DNA of 64,000 bases. Origin: Streptococcaceae bacterium. GTDB lineage: Bacteria > Bacillota > Bacilli > Lactobacillales > Streptococcaceae. Positions 18,572 to 26,880 of this stretch are shown here, in pieces; position 1 is the stretch's first letter, and each line of letters begins with the position of its first letter. The stretch lies in assembly GCA_031270325.1 (NCBI GenBank), contig JAISXW010000009.1, forward strand, positions 48,452-112,451, in the 5' to 3' direction. The notes under the pieces are model-generated. The model saw only the letters and a list, made by a program, of their open reading frames with translations, was not told the DNA's origin and did not search any database. Made by a program: the position numbers and the translations under genes.

Positions 18572-18702
18572 ATCTTCAAACATGGCTAATTTTTGGACTA
18601 GCTTTTGCCGGTGCTGGCTTTGCTTTTTACAAGTATATCAAGTCACGCGGCGCTTGTGACGACTGTCACTGTTCTTGTCCAGTAAAAGATGAGATGGAGT
18701 GA
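18568..18702 (+). CDS. FeoB-associated Cys-rich small membrane protein
   Basis: A 44-residue protein with one N-terminal membrane helix (about residues 6-23), a short basic stretch and a C-terminal CDDCHCSCP cluster (four Cys within eight residues). Its ATG overlaps the feoB stop as ATGA. Position, size and Cys cluster match the small FeoB-associated protein family found in Firmicutes feo operons, which may bind Fe2+ or take the place of FeoC. The role is inference. Confidence 0.85.
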   Translation: MNLQTWLIFGLAFAGAGFAFYKYIKSRGACDDCHCSCPVKDEME

Positions 18703-18727
18703 CGTTAAGCGTTTGACTTAAGGCCAC

Positions 18728-18868
18728 CTCTATTAACTCATGATCCGCCTGTGATCAGATTTCACGTCTGAAGTCGTTAAGCTCCTCCCCCATGCACCAC
18801 ATGGCTCTTGTTGCTTGCCTATTCAGATGAGAAATCTGTCTCACAGAGCAAAAATCCAGTTAATAGAA
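18728..18868 (-). mobile_element. MITE-like element, copy M1 (inverted)
   Basis: A 141-bp element bounded by CTCTATTAACT and AGTTAATAGAA, i.e. terminal inverted repeats of about 11 bp. Its sequence matches the reverse complement of copy M2 (20434-20617): TCATGATCCGCCTG at one end, CTGTCTCACAGAGCAAAAAT at the other, and AAGTCGTTAAGCTCCTC inside. There is no coding capacity. It lies just after the feo operon. Orientation is given relative to M2. Confidence 0.75.
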
Positions 18869-18936
18869 GTGCCCTTAAAACCGAAATCAGATGCTGCTAG
18901 TTAGGTATCTGATTTTTTTTGATCAGGAAGCGGTGT

Positions 18937-18944
18937 GTTATAAT
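18937..18944 (+). promoter_or_regulatory. Extended -10 promoter giving a leaderless thiN mRNA
   Basis: TGTTATAAT with TATAAT at 18939-18944, 6 nt before the ATG at 18951. No ribosome site is present. Confidence 0.65.
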
Positions 18945-18950
18945 AAGAAC

Positions 18951-19616
18951 ATGAAGATAGTTATCCTAGCAGGTGGGCCTGCTCTTGCATATGACACGCT
19001 TATTCCTGATGATACTGGTCGGGACACTTATTTTATCGGGGTCGATCGTGGTGCTTATCGACTGATGACGGCGGGCTTTCCCTTGCATTTGGCAATCGGC
19101 GACTTTGATAGTTTGAGCGATCAGGCATTTGCCGAGGTTGCTAGTTATGCGCTTGAAGTTCGCAGAGCCCCTGCCGAGAAAGATGATACCGATTTGGAAT
19201 TAGCCCTGATGGCTGTCAAAGATCGCTGGGCAGAGGCGCAAGAGATTATCATTTTAGGCGGCTTGGGGGGGAGATTCGACCATGAGATTCAGATCTTTTA
19301 CCTGATTTTGCAGGCGAGGTTTGCCGACTTAGTTGATAAGATTAGGCTAGTCGATAGGCAAAATGTGATTCGTTTTGTCAGTGCGGGTAGCCATCTGATT
19401 CGTAAGCGTGCTGGCATGACTTATCTGGCCTTTGCCAGTCTGACACCTGTCCGGGATTTCTCTATCAACAATGCCAAGTATTCCCTTGAGTCGACCAACT
19501 TTCCAAGCAATTTTTCCTTGTCCTCTAACGAATTTGTCGCTGACCAGCCTGTTAGCCTCGCTTTTACACAAGGAATCGTTGCCATTATCCAATCTAAAGA
19601 CGACCTACCTATCTGA
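18951..19616 (+). CDS. thiN: Thiamine pyrophosphokinase
   Basis: 221 residues from the ATG at 18951. It transfers pyrophosphate from ATP to thiamine, giving the cofactor used by pyruvate-converting enzymes. Family signatures are GVDRGA (about 29-34), AIGDFDS (about 47-53) and EKDDTDLELAL (about 76-86), with GGLGGRFDHE near 103. The frame is open upstream of 18951, but those codons overlap the promoter and are not needed. It lies between M1 and copY with its own leaderless promoter. Confidence 0.9.
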   Translation: MKIVILAGGPALAYDTLIPDDTGRDTYFIGVDRGAYRLMTAGFPLHLAIGDFDSLSDQAFAEVASYALEVRRAPAEKDDTDLELALMAVKDRWAEAQEIIILGGLGGRFDHEIQIFYLILQARFADLVDKIRLVDRQNVIRFVSAGSHLIRKRAGMTYLAFASLTPVRDFSINNAKYSLESTNFPSNFSLSSNEFVADQPVSLAFTQGIVAIIQSKDDLPI

Positions 19617-19669
19617 GATATAGGGGGATATAGTAATGAAATGATTGTGCTGCTCATTAAGCATACGCC

Positions 19670-19698
19670 TTGACATTCTGGGTTGACCTGTGTAAACT
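19670..19698 (+). promoter_or_regulatory. copYZ promoter with possible CopY operator
   Basis: TTGACA at 19670-19675 and TAAACT at 19693-19698 with a 17-bp spacer. The usual cop box TACAnnTGTA is not present; the nearest match is TACACAGGTC on the minus strand over the -10 (19685-19694). The operator is therefore degenerate or elsewhere. Confidence 0.55.
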
Positions 19699-19716
19699 GT
19701 TTGGAGAGGTGATGAT

Positions 19717-20181
19717 GTGAAAGTAACAATTTCGGATTCAGAAATGATCGTCATGCGGGCGATTTGGACGTTAGAGCAAGCGACTGTTGATCAGATTGCT
19801 TGTCAGATAGCAGCCGCAAATCAGTGGTCTGTGGCGACAATCAAGACCTTGCTAGGTCGTTTAGTAAAAAAAGAAATCTTGACCACGACCAAGTCTGGTC
19901 GCAAGTTTATCTATACCCCGACTTTGTCAGAATGCCAAGTGGTTGGGATGTTAGGACAAGAGCTATTGAGCAAAGTTTGTGCCCAAAAACATGGGGATGT
20001 GCTAGTGACCTTGCTTGCAAGTGCCAAACTGACAGCAGCTGATTTGCAAAAGATTTCGGTAGCCATCGCTAGCAAGCTCCCTGCTTGTCATGTGGCCTGT
20101 GATTGTTTAGAAAGTGCAGCTGTCTGTCAGTGTGACGAGCCACAACAAGCGCTCAGTAGACAATTATTGGAGGCAATATAA
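19717..20181 (+). CDS. copY: CopY-family copper-responsive repressor
   Basis: 154 residues, GTG start with GGAGAGG upstream. The N-terminal winged-helix domain (about residues 1-70, with SVATIKTLLGRLVKK as recognition region) is the BlaI/MecI/CopY type. The C-terminal metal site is C-D-C-x6-C-Q-C (about residues 129-140), whereas characterised CopY proteins have CxCx4CxC. In the family, Zn2+ keeps it DNA-bound and Cu+ displaces Zn2+ and releases the operon. It overlaps copZ by one base. Confidence 0.9.
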   Translation: MKVTISDSEMIVMRAIWTLEQATVDQIACQIAAANQWSVATIKTLLGRLVKKEILTTTKSGRKFIYTPTLSECQVVGMLGQELLSKVCAQKHGDVLVTLLASAKLTAADLQKISVAIASKLPACHVACDCLESAAVCQCDEPQQALSRQLLEAI

Positions 20182-20381
20182 TGGAAAAAACAACTTTAAA
20201 CATAGCCGGTATGACCTGTCAGCACTGTGTTGCTCAAGTGACGGAAGCACTAGAGGCAGTGGCAGGCGTTCAGTCAGCCAAAGTCAATCTCAAAAAAGGT
20301 CAGGCAGTAGTCAAGGCAGAAGCGATTCAGCCTGACACCCTGACAGCAGCAGTAGCTAAGGCTGGTTATCAAGTCTTATAG
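20181..20381 (+). CDS. copZ: Copper chaperone CopZ
   Basis: 66 residues, a single heavy-metal-associated domain with GMTCQHC (residues 9-15), the Cu+ ligand motif. It carries Cu+ to CopY and the CopA ATPase. The ribosome site GGAGG lies inside the copY end, and start and stop share one base. Confidence 0.95.
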   Translation: MEKTTLNIAGMTCQHCVAQVTEALEAVAGVQSAKVNLKKGQAVVKAEAIQPDTLTAAVAKAGYQVL

Positions 20382-20433
20382 GGCAAGTCACAAGCGTTGG
20401 TGTGGGACAAGAACCTAACGCTTTTTTGGGTAT

Positions 20434-20617
20434 CTCTATTAACTGAATTTTTGCTCTGTGAGACAGTTTTTTCGTCTGACAAGGCAAGCAACGAAACCCA
20501 TGTAGTTCATGGAATGAGGAGCTTAACGACTTCGGACGAAAATTCTGTCTACACAAGGTTTTACCTGTGATGAGTCGATCTTTGACAATGAAACAGGCGG
20601 ATCATGAGTTAATAGAG
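20434..20617 (+). mobile_element. MITE-like element, copy M2
   Basis: A 184-bp element with terminal inverted repeats CTCTATTAACT and AGTTAATAGAG. It is in opposite orientation to M1, about 1.6 kb away, and together they bracket thiN, copY and copZ. It separates copZ from copA. Flanking bases after the right ends are similar (GTGCCCTT in both). No open frame or transposase is present. Confidence 0.75.
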
Positions 20618-20648
20618 GTGCCCTTTAACTAATGAAAGGAAGAATGCC

Positions 20649-22751
20649 ATGAAAACACAATCTTTTGTGATTACAGGCATGACCTGCGCCAATTGTGCGA
20701 CGCGAGTTGACAAGGCGCTGAACGCTTCAGAAGCAGTTGTCGAAGCAACGGTGAATTTGGCGACCGAAAAAGCCAAAGTGGTCATGCGAGATGCGGCTGA
20801 TCAGGAGATCGTGATAGCAGCGATTCGTCAGGCGGGTTATGGGGCAATTGTTGATGATCAAGCCCACAGAGAAAAAATCCGCCTTGCCAAAGTGAGAGCT
20901 GAAAAGCAACTCTTGTGGTCATTTATTCTATCAGCTCTCTTGACCTTGCCGATGGTCGCGGGAATGGTTGCTGGGTTAGTGCATCATCATAGCTTGATGT
21001 GGCTGCATCAGCCTGCCGTACAGCTGATACTGGCAACGCCGGTGCAGTTTGTGTTTGGCGCGAGATTTTACAGGGGCGCTTATCAGGCGCTGAAAAGCAA
21101 ATCAGCTAATATGGATGTCTTGGTCGCACTGGGGACAACAGTCGCCTACCTTTCTAGTCTTGTGTTTGGCTTACTACTAGATCAATCGTCCGCTGTGAAT
21201 TTTGAATCTGCGGCAGTGATTATAGCCCTTGTGCTGCTTGGCAAGAATCTCGAACTGCGTGCCAAAAAAAATACATCGGCAGCGATTGATAGTTTGCAAA
21301 AGAAGCGTGCTAAGTCTGTTCACGTCATGATTGATGGCAAGGAACGGTTGTTAGCAATCGAAGAAGTTGTAGAAAACCAAACGATTCTCGTGAAGCCCGG
21401 GGAGAGTGTTCCTTTGGATTTAGAAATTCTATCAGGGACCGCTAGCTTTGATGAAGCCTCATTGACAGGCGAATCCGTCCCAGTGATTAAGACACCTGGG
21501 CAATTCGTGATGGAAGGTGCGATTAATTTGGACGGCGTGATTACAGCACGTGTCATTCATTCACTTGAAGACTCTGCCATTTCACAAATGATGCAAGCGA
21601 TGGCAGAAGCACAAGCGACCAAGCCCGAGTTGCAGAAAACAGCCGACCGCATCTCAGCTGTTTTTGTCCCAGTTGTTTTAGGGATTGCCTTAGTGACCTT
21701 TGTCTTGACGGCATGGGTCACTAAGGACATTAGTCTGGCACTCTTACATGTCACGAGTGTTTTGGTGATTTCTTGTCCCTGTGCATTAGGATTGGCAACG
21801 CCAACAGCGATTATGGTTGCGACAGGTCTGGGTGCAAAACACGGCATTTTAATCAAAGATGCTAATGCGCTTGAACATAGTAAAGATGTCGAAACAGTCA
21901 TCTTTGATAAGACGGGCACGATCACAACGGGCAAGTTTCAGTTAGAAAATTGGTCTGGTTCAGTTGCTGATTTTAGCATCTTAGCTAGTTTGGAAAAGCT
22001 GTCTAATCATCCGCTTGCCCAAGCAATCCGCACATCCGAGACCTTTCCTGTCGATGACTTTCAGGAGTTAGCAGGCCGTGGTCTAATGGGCAAAATAGCA
22101 GGTCAAATCTATTTTGCAGGGAATGCGCATTTGATGATGTCGCAAGGGATTGAAGTCGACCTTGCATCAGATACAAGTATCTTTTTAGCGACAGCTAATC
22201 AGTTATTGGGGGTTGCCACATTTTCATCTGAAATCAAAGCAGATGCAGCCCAAACAATTGCCCAACTGAGACAAATGGGCATTAAAACAATTATGTTGAC
22301 GGGGGATAACGCCCAGTCTGCAGCCAAAATCAATGCCCTTGTTAAAGTAGATACAGTGATTGCCGAAGCAGACCCTGTCACAAAAGCAAGTGTCGTTAAG
22401 GAGACAGCCAAAGCAATGATGGTTGGCGATGGCATCAATGATTCCGTTGCCTTATCCAGCGCCTTGATTGGTGTTGCTATGGGATCGGGTAGCGATATTG
22501 CCATGCAGTCTGGTGACGTTGTCATCACTTCAGAGCAAGCTTTGGCAAGAATTACCAGTTTGATTCGACTCTCACAAAAAACGGTCAGAAAAATCCACCA
22601 AAACTACTTTTGGGCTTTTATCTATAATATTGTGGGGATTCCACTGGCAGCCTTTGGGCTTTTGAATCCAATCTTTGCAGCACTTGCCATGAGTTTATCA
22701 AGTGTGAGCGTCATTGCCAGTTCATTGTTATTGGGTAGAAAGAAAATTTGA
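20649..22751 (+). CDS. copA: Copper-exporting P1B-type ATPase CopA
   Basis: 700 residues. One N-terminal metal-binding domain has GMTCANC (residues 10-16). Membrane helices carry the CPC motif SCPCALG (about residue 374-380), the P-domain DKTGT (about 420-424, phosphorylated Asp), the actuator TGES (about 276-279) and HP in SNHPLAQAI. GDGIND is near 594. It exports Cu+. The ribosome site AAAGGAAG precedes the ATG. M2 separates it from copYZ, so it may be read through from copY or have a promoter in M2. Confidence 0.95.
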   Translation: MKTQSFVITGMTCANCATRVDKALNASEAVVEATVNLATEKAKVVMRDAADQEIVIAAIRQAGYGAIVDDQAHREKIRLAKVRAEKQLLWSFILSALLTLPMVAGMVAGLVHHHSLMWLHQPAVQLILATPVQFVFGARFYRGAYQALKSKSANMDVLVALGTTVAYLSSLVFGLLLDQSSAVNFESAAVIIALVLLGKNLELRAKKNTSAAIDSLQKKRAKSVHVMIDGKERLLAIEEVVENQTILVKPGESVPLDLEILSGTASFDEASLTGESVPVIKTPGQFVMEGAINLDGVITARVIHSLEDSAISQMMQAMAEAQATKPELQKTADRISAVFVPVVLGIALVTFVLTAWVTKDISLALLHVTSVLVISCPCALGLATPTAIMVATGLGAKHGILIKDANALEHSKDVETVIFDKTGTITTGKFQLENWSGSVADFSILASLEKLSNHPLAQAIRTSETFPVDDFQELAGRGLMGKIAGQIYFAGNAHLMMSQGIEVDLASDTSIFLATANQLLGVATFSSEIKADAAQTIAQLRQMGIKTIMLTGDNAQSAAKINALVKVDTVIAEADPVTKASVVKETAKAMMVGDGINDSVALSSALIGVAMGSGSDIAMQSGDVVITSEQALARITSLIRLSQKTVRKIHQNYFWAFIYNIVGIPLAAFGLLNPIFAALAMSLSSVSVIASSLLLGRKKI

Positions 22752-22944
22752 ATAACCGCCTTTTTGGGTTACGACAAATACATGAAAATGATTTAATATT
22801 TTGGCTTGTCATTGTATTGGCAGACAAGGTCTGATCAGGCAGCAGGGCTGCGTTCAGAGCTAAACTTTTGACCTCACACGAGTCATCACGCAACTGTCAA
22901 AAATTTAGCCACATGCCCCCCATAGTAAGACAAATTTTGTTGTG

Positions 22945-23125
22945 AAGTGGAGAGCTTTGGCTCAAAACAGCTGTGTCGTAGAGACAAGAGCGAGACCTTA
23001 GGCGCGACAGTTTGCTGGAAAAGCATCGCTTTGTTTCCTCGGCAATCCCAGCCTCGTCACAGTTTTAACCTTATTTTTGGAGGCGTGTCGCCATGACGCA
23101 GTTTTGAGACAAAGATTGGAACGGA
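22945..23125 (-). repeat. Dispersed repeat family B, copy B2 (inverted, with insertion)
   Basis: Read on the minus strand it holds GTTCCAATCTTTGTCTC, then about 90 unrelated bases, then ACTGTCGCGCC...GGTCTCGC, CTTGTCTC, AGCTGTTTTGAGCCA and CTCTCCACT, in the same order as copy B3. No CCATGG array is attached. It occupies much of the copA-rodA interval (22752-23255), which otherwise shows nothing but the rodA promoter. Confidence 0.65.
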
Positions 23126-23241
23126 ACATACGACGCTGTCAGGAGAGAGTTTGCCTTTTGAAAGCCACTGCTATCTCGCGATTAATTGATGTGTTTGTCG
23201 TGTTTTTGTTTAAAACAACTTTATTTTTTGAAGCAAAGCGG

Positions 23242-23247
23242 TATAAT
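23242..23247 (+). promoter_or_regulatory. rodA promoter (near-leaderless)
   Basis: TATAAT at 23242-23247 lies 8 nt before the ATG at 23256. The expected start is within 1-2 nt of the ATG. There is no Shine-Dalgarno sequence. Confidence 0.6.
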
Positions 23248-23255
23248 AGAACATA

Positions 23256-24491
23256 ATGAAAAAACAAAAATTAACTTTTGATAGTCGAATTGATTACGCC
23301 TTGATATTACCAGCTTTTCTGCTGAATTTGATTGGCTTATTGGTTCTTTATATTGCCACAAGTCATGATTATCCCCAACGTTTAACAAATGTTATGGCGC
23401 AACAAATTACTTGGGGAATTGCTGGTATTATTATTGCGCTGATTGTCATGCACTTTGATGCTGAGATGTTGTGGAAATTTACGCCTTTCTTATATGGTTT
23501 GGGGATTTTTCTGATGATCTTGCCTTTAAAGCTCTATGATCCCTTGACTGTTTCTTTGACAGGGTCTAAAAACTGGATTTATTTAGGTGGGTCAAATCTC
23601 TTTCAACCCTCGGAATTCATGAAGATCTCTTATATCTTATTGATGGCACGTGTTGTTGTCAATTTCCAAAATCGCCTTAAGCAACGTCTGCTCAAAGATG
23701 ATTGGCACTTGCTTTTCTTGATGTTCTTGGTGACACTTCCTGTTATGGTACTCTTGGGCGCTCAAAAAGACTTCGGTACGGCTTTGGTATTCATGGCAAT
23801 ATTTGCCGGCATCGTCCTTGTTTCAGGTATTTCTTGGCGCATTATTTTACCTGTTGTCGCTTTTGTGGTGATTATCGGCGGTGGTATTATTTATCTCACG
23901 ACCTTTGAAGCTGGTCGACAGTTTTTGCAGTCTGTTGGTATGGATAAATATCAAATCTTACGAATTGATGCTTGGCGTGATCCTTTTACTAATGCACAAG
24001 GATCAACCTATCAACAGGCACAAGGATTGATTGCCATAGGGACAGGTGGCTTATTTGGACATGGCTTCAATGTTGCGAATATCAGCGTCCCTGTTCGTGA
24101 GTCGGATATGATCTTCACGGTAATTGGTGAAGACTTTGGCTTTGTTGGTTCTGCATTTGTGATTTTACTTTATTTCGTCTTGATTTATCGGATGATACAC
24201 GTGACGATTCGTGCCAACAATCAATTTTATATTTATGTGTCAACAGGTATTATGATGATGCTCCTTTTCCATGTCTTTGAAAATATCGGTGCTAATATCG
24301 GAGTACTCCCACTGACAGGGATTCCCTTACCTTTTATTTCGCAAGGGGGCAGTTCTCTAATTGGTAATCTGATTGGGGTTGGTTTGGTTCTATCAATGAA
24401 GTATAACCAGCTACCGACATTTCCTTCAGATACACTCAGGAAACAATCGCTAAGAACTACGCGTTATAAAACAGATAAAAACATTGTGTAA
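23256..24491 (+). CDS. rodA: SEDS-family peptidoglycan glycosyltransferase (RodA/FtsW)
   Basis: 411 residues with about 10 membrane helices and the SEDS signature GIPLPFISQGGSSL near residue 355. SEDS proteins polymerise lipid II into glycan strands with a class B PBP. Basic, short termini and the LPLTGIPLPFISQGGSS form suggest RodA (lateral growth) rather than FtsW, but this is not certain. The Asp in the QKDFGTAL loop (about 172) fits the catalytic acidic residue of the family. A strong terminator follows. Confidence 0.85.
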   Translation: MKKQKLTFDSRIDYALILPAFLLNLIGLLVLYIATSHDYPQRLTNVMAQQITWGIAGIIIALIVMHFDAEMLWKFTPFLYGLGIFLMILPLKLYDPLTVSLTGSKNWIYLGGSNLFQPSEFMKISYILLMARVVVNFQNRLKQRLLKDDWHLLFLMFLVTLPVMVLLGAQKDFGTALVFMAIFAGIVLVSGISWRIILPVVAFVVIIGGGIIYLTTFEAGRQFLQSVGMDKYQILRIDAWRDPFTNAQGSTYQQAQGLIAIGTGGLFGHGFNVANISVPVRESDMIFTVIGEDFGFVGSAFVILLYFVLIYRMIHVTIRANNQFYIYVSTGIMMMLLFHVFENIGANIGVLPLTGIPLPFISQGGSSLIGNLIGVGLVLSMKYNQLPTFPSDTLRKQSLRTTRYKTDKNIV

Positions 24492-24502
24492 CAAACAAGA
24501 TG

Positions 24503-24530
24503 AATACCACTTTGAAAAGTGGTATTTTTG
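24503..24530 (+). terminator. rodA terminator
   Basis: A perfect 10-bp stem (AATACCACTT with AAGTGGTATT), a TGAA loop and a T-run. Confidence 0.88.
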
Positions 24531-24533
24531 GGC

Positions 24534-24567
24534 TATAATTAAACTATAAAAAAGGAAAGCGTTTGCA
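24534..24567 (+). promoter_or_regulatory. Promoter and cre-like site of the lone PTS IIB gene
   Basis: TATAAT at 24534-24539. GGAAAGCGTTTGCA at 24554-24567 matches the CcpA cre consensus TGNAANCGNWNNCA with one mismatch and lies just after the expected transcript start, a repressing position. Confidence 0.65.
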
Positions 24568-24603
24568 ATCTGAAGCATTGTAAACGAAAATGGTAACTAT
24601 TTC

Positions 24604-24906
24604 ATGACAACAACAGTAAAATTATTTTGTTCAGCAGGCATGTCAACATCACTTTTTGCCCAAAAAATGCAACAAGAAGCGGAAAAACGTGGTCTTGACT
24701 ATGATGTCAAAGCGTATGGTCTGGCTGAAGTTGATGCAGAAGGTCCAAAAGCAGACGTTATCTTGATTGGCCCACAAGCGCGTTACATGGTTAATGAAGT
24801 GGCTGGTAAATTCCCAGAAACACCTGTTAAAGACATTCCAATGCAAATGTACGGTCTGATGCAAGGAGACAAAGGACTTGATCTTGCAATCGAACTAGAA
24901 AAATAA
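24604..24906 (+). CDS. PTS lactose/cellobiose-family EIIB component (orphan)
   Basis: 100 residues of the IIB-cellobiose fold with the phosphocysteine in FCSAGMSTS (Cys9). It accepts phosphate from a IIA and passes it to a sugar on IIC, but no IIA or IIC gene is adjacent. The ribosome site is weak. A five-codon upstream frame (ATG at 24590) stops at the TGA overlapping this ATG, so translation may be coupled. A cre-like site suggests CcpA control. It may serve the IIC at 40.8 kb or another system. Confidence 0.85.
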   Translation: MTTTVKLFCSAGMSTSLFAQKMQQEAEKRGLDYDVKAYGLAEVDAEGPKADVILIGPQARYMVNEVAGKFPETPVKDIPMQMYGLMQGDKGLDLAIELEK

Positions 24907-24914
24907 TTTTGACT

Positions 24915-24945
24915 AGCAGCAGACTTGAAAAAGTGTGCTGCTTTT
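24915..24945 (+). terminator. Terminator of the orphan PTS IIB gene
   Basis: AGCAGCA...CTT pairs with AAG...TGCTGCT around a GAAA-containing loop, followed by TTTTG. Confidence 0.8.
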
Positions 24946-24990
24946 GTTAAACTAAATAAAAACAAAGAAAGCATCAGCGCTCTGCGCTGA

Positions 24991-25167
24991 TAAGGTGAAG
25001 GTCAGTGCGCATTTAAGTGATTGAAAAATAGTTCAATTTTTCTTAAGCTTATTTGTGCGGACTTTTCACCTTGGTATGACAGCATTATCTCATTTTTTTG
25101 GAGCTAATGAGGTATTTGGAACAAGGCTTTTTGAGGCACTTTCGGCTTAAGCTATGGAGGTGCCTTT
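24991..25167 (+). promoter_or_regulatory. Attenuator-like leader of the ABC-F gene
   Basis: A long imperfect helix can form between AAGGTGAAGGTCAGTGCGCA (from about 24992) and TGTGCGGACTTTTCACCTT (ending about 25073). Further on, AGGCAC (25134-25139) pairs with GTGCCT (25160-25165), which includes the last G of the GGAGG ribosome site of the ABC-F gene. CTCAT/ATGAG offers another small helix between. Such leaders control many antibiotic-protection ABC-F genes. Confidence 0.5.
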
Positions 25168-25205
25168 TTGATAGACTTACAACATGTGACATTCGGTTAC
25201 GATGA
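25107..25205 (+). CDS. Possible leader peptide overlapping the ABC-F start
   Basis: A 32-residue frame (ATG at 25107, stop at 25203) with GGAG only 3 nt upstream, a tight spacing. The peptide is basic and aromatic (MRYLEQGFLRHFRLKLWRCL at its start). It covers the hairpin that hides the ABC-F ribosome site and ends 38 bp inside the ABC-F gene in another frame. Ribosome stalling on it could open the site. This is a hypothesis; chance occurrence is possible. Confidence 0.3.
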   Translation: MRYLEQGFLRHFRLKLWRCLFDRLTTCDIRLR

Positions 25206-26634
25206 ACAAACGATTTTTGAAGATATGTCAGTTACTTTTGATGAGAGCTGGAAACTTGCTTTGGTTGGGAGAAACGGCCGTGGCAAAACGACTTTGATGA
25301 AACTATTACTGGGGGAGCTGGCTTTTTCAGGACAAATTCATTCAGATAAAGCCTTTATTTATTTTCCGCAGTCGGTTGCTGATCCGACCATGCTGACGAA
25401 ATATGTCTTGGATGAGTTATATGATGCGCCTGACTGGCAGATACAACGTGAACTAAATTTACTAGACTTCCCACTTGATAGTTTATGGCGACCATTTGAA
25501 AGCTTGTCAGGAGGCGAACAGACTAAAGTTTTGCTTGCAGGACTGTTCTTGGATGAAGGTAACTTCCCCTTAATTGATGAGCCGACAAATCACTTGGACT
25601 TGGCAAGTCGAGCCAAGATTGCCCAATACTTACAAAGTAAGAAAACAGGTTATATTGTCAGTAGTCACGATCGACAATTTTTAAATGTCGTAAGCGACCA
25701 TCTGCTTGCGATTGAACGTCAAGACATCACACTGTTAGCGACGAATTTTTCGACCTATGAGTTGGAAAAAAAGCGGCGTGATCACTTTGAACTGGCAGAA
25801 AACGAGAAACTCAAATCTGAAATCAGTCGGCTCAAACAGACCGCAAGGGAGAAGGCAGAGTGGTCAAGAGACCGTGAACGGGATAAGTATGGCAATCCGA
25901 ATCAAAAGGGAAGCGGTGCGATTGGCGGTTCAGGTTTTATCGGGGCGAGAGCTGCAAGGATGATGAAAAAAGCCAAAGTATTGGAACACCGCATGACTTC
26001 AGAAATTGCTGAAAAAGAGAAACTTCTGAAGAATTTGGAGAAAGTAGACCAACTAGCCATGCATTACCAGCCTTCACATCATCAAGTCTTACTGTTTGAG
26101 GAGGAGCTGACCGTGACTTTTGATGGCAAAGCCTTATTTTCTCCGATTAAGTTGGGCCAAAAAGCAAGGGAAATCACGGCGATTACGGGGCCTAATGGGG
26201 TTGGGAAGTCACAATTACTCCAGCAGTTGATTGCGTCGGCTGAAAAGCGACAGCTTAGAATTTCTTGTGTGCGCCAACTATACGGTGACAATCAAGGTAG
26301 TCTCAAGTCATTTGCGGACAAACACGGCTTAGACTATCCTGACTTTCTGAATAACCTTAGGAAATTAGGCATGCCCAGAGAAGCCTTTAGCAAAAAGATT
26401 GAGCAATTGTCAATGGGACAACAAAAAAAGGTTGAGTTAGCAAAGTCGCTTGCGACACCAGCTGAACTCTTTATTTGGGACGAGCCGCTCAATTATTTGG
26501 ATGTGTTCAATCAAGAGCAGATAGAGGTCTTATTACAGACAGTTAAGCCAGCCATGCTAATCGTTGAGCATGATGCCCAGTTTATCGAAAATGTAGCAGA
26601 TCAGGTCATTGAGTTGAAGACTAGCGAGGATTAA
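25168..26634 (+). CDS. ABC-F ATPase, ribosome-protection (Lsa/Vga-like) type
   Basis: 488 residues, TTG start with GGAGG 7 nt upstream. Two ABC domains: Walker A GRNGRGKT (about 35-42), signature LSGGE (about 113) and IDEPTNHLDL (about 135); then GPNGVGKS (about 341-348), LSMGQQKKVE (about 412) and IWDEPLNYLD (about 434). A charged linker (about 185-300) with a KYGNPNQKGSG...GARAARMMKK stretch resembles the Lsa/Vga group, which dislodges lincosamides, streptogramin A or pleuromutilins from the ribosome. No membrane domain is present. Drug spectrum cannot be inferred. Confidence 0.85.
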   Translation: MIDLQHVTFGYDEQTIFEDMSVTFDESWKLALVGRNGRGKTTLMKLLLGELAFSGQIHSDKAFIYFPQSVADPTMLTKYVLDELYDAPDWQIQRELNLLDFPLDSLWRPFESLSGGEQTKVLLAGLFLDEGNFPLIDEPTNHLDLASRAKIAQYLQSKKTGYIVSSHDRQFLNVVSDHLLAIERQDITLLATNFSTYELEKKRRDHFELAENEKLKSEISRLKQTAREKAEWSRDRERDKYGNPNQKGSGAIGGSGFIGARAARMMKKAKVLEHRMTSEIAEKEKLLKNLEKVDQLAMHYQPSHHQVLLFEEELTVTFDGKALFSPIKLGQKAREITAITGPNGVGKSQLLQQLIASAEKRQLRISCVRQLYGDNQGSLKSFADKHGLDYPDFLNNLRKLGMPREAFSKKIEQLSMGQQKKVELAKSLATPAELFIWDEPLNYLDVFNQEQIEVLLQTVKPAMLIVEHDAQFIENVADQVIELKTSED

Positions 26635-26866
26635 GTTGTGTGCCAACCTTGGCAATGACAAACGCTTGAAAACGATTGAACACTTTGACTTGCTGTTAGA
26701 GTTGCAGATGATGTCTGATGAATCGGGGCTTGATGTCATGGGCTAACCATTTGCCTTCGTACGACCAATCACTCAATTATCAAAAAATGAGCCGCACGCT
26801 ATCCCTCAGTCAAATAACTTTTGTCGTGACGTACCACAACCTAAGGCAATAAATCTCAAGATTTGT

Positions 26867-26874
26867 GTTAGAAT
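26867..26874 (+). promoter_or_regulatory. Extended -10 promoter giving a leaderless EamA mRNA
   Basis: TGTTAGAAT with TAGAAT at 26869-26874, 6 nt before the ATG at 26881. No ribosome site is present. Confidence 0.55.
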
Positions 26875-26880
26875 ATAAGC

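Noticed and set aside
26636..26746. A 36-codon frame after the ABC-F gene (TTG start)
   Set aside because: No ribosome site, no recognised family. It might be a gene remnant, but it is too short to support.
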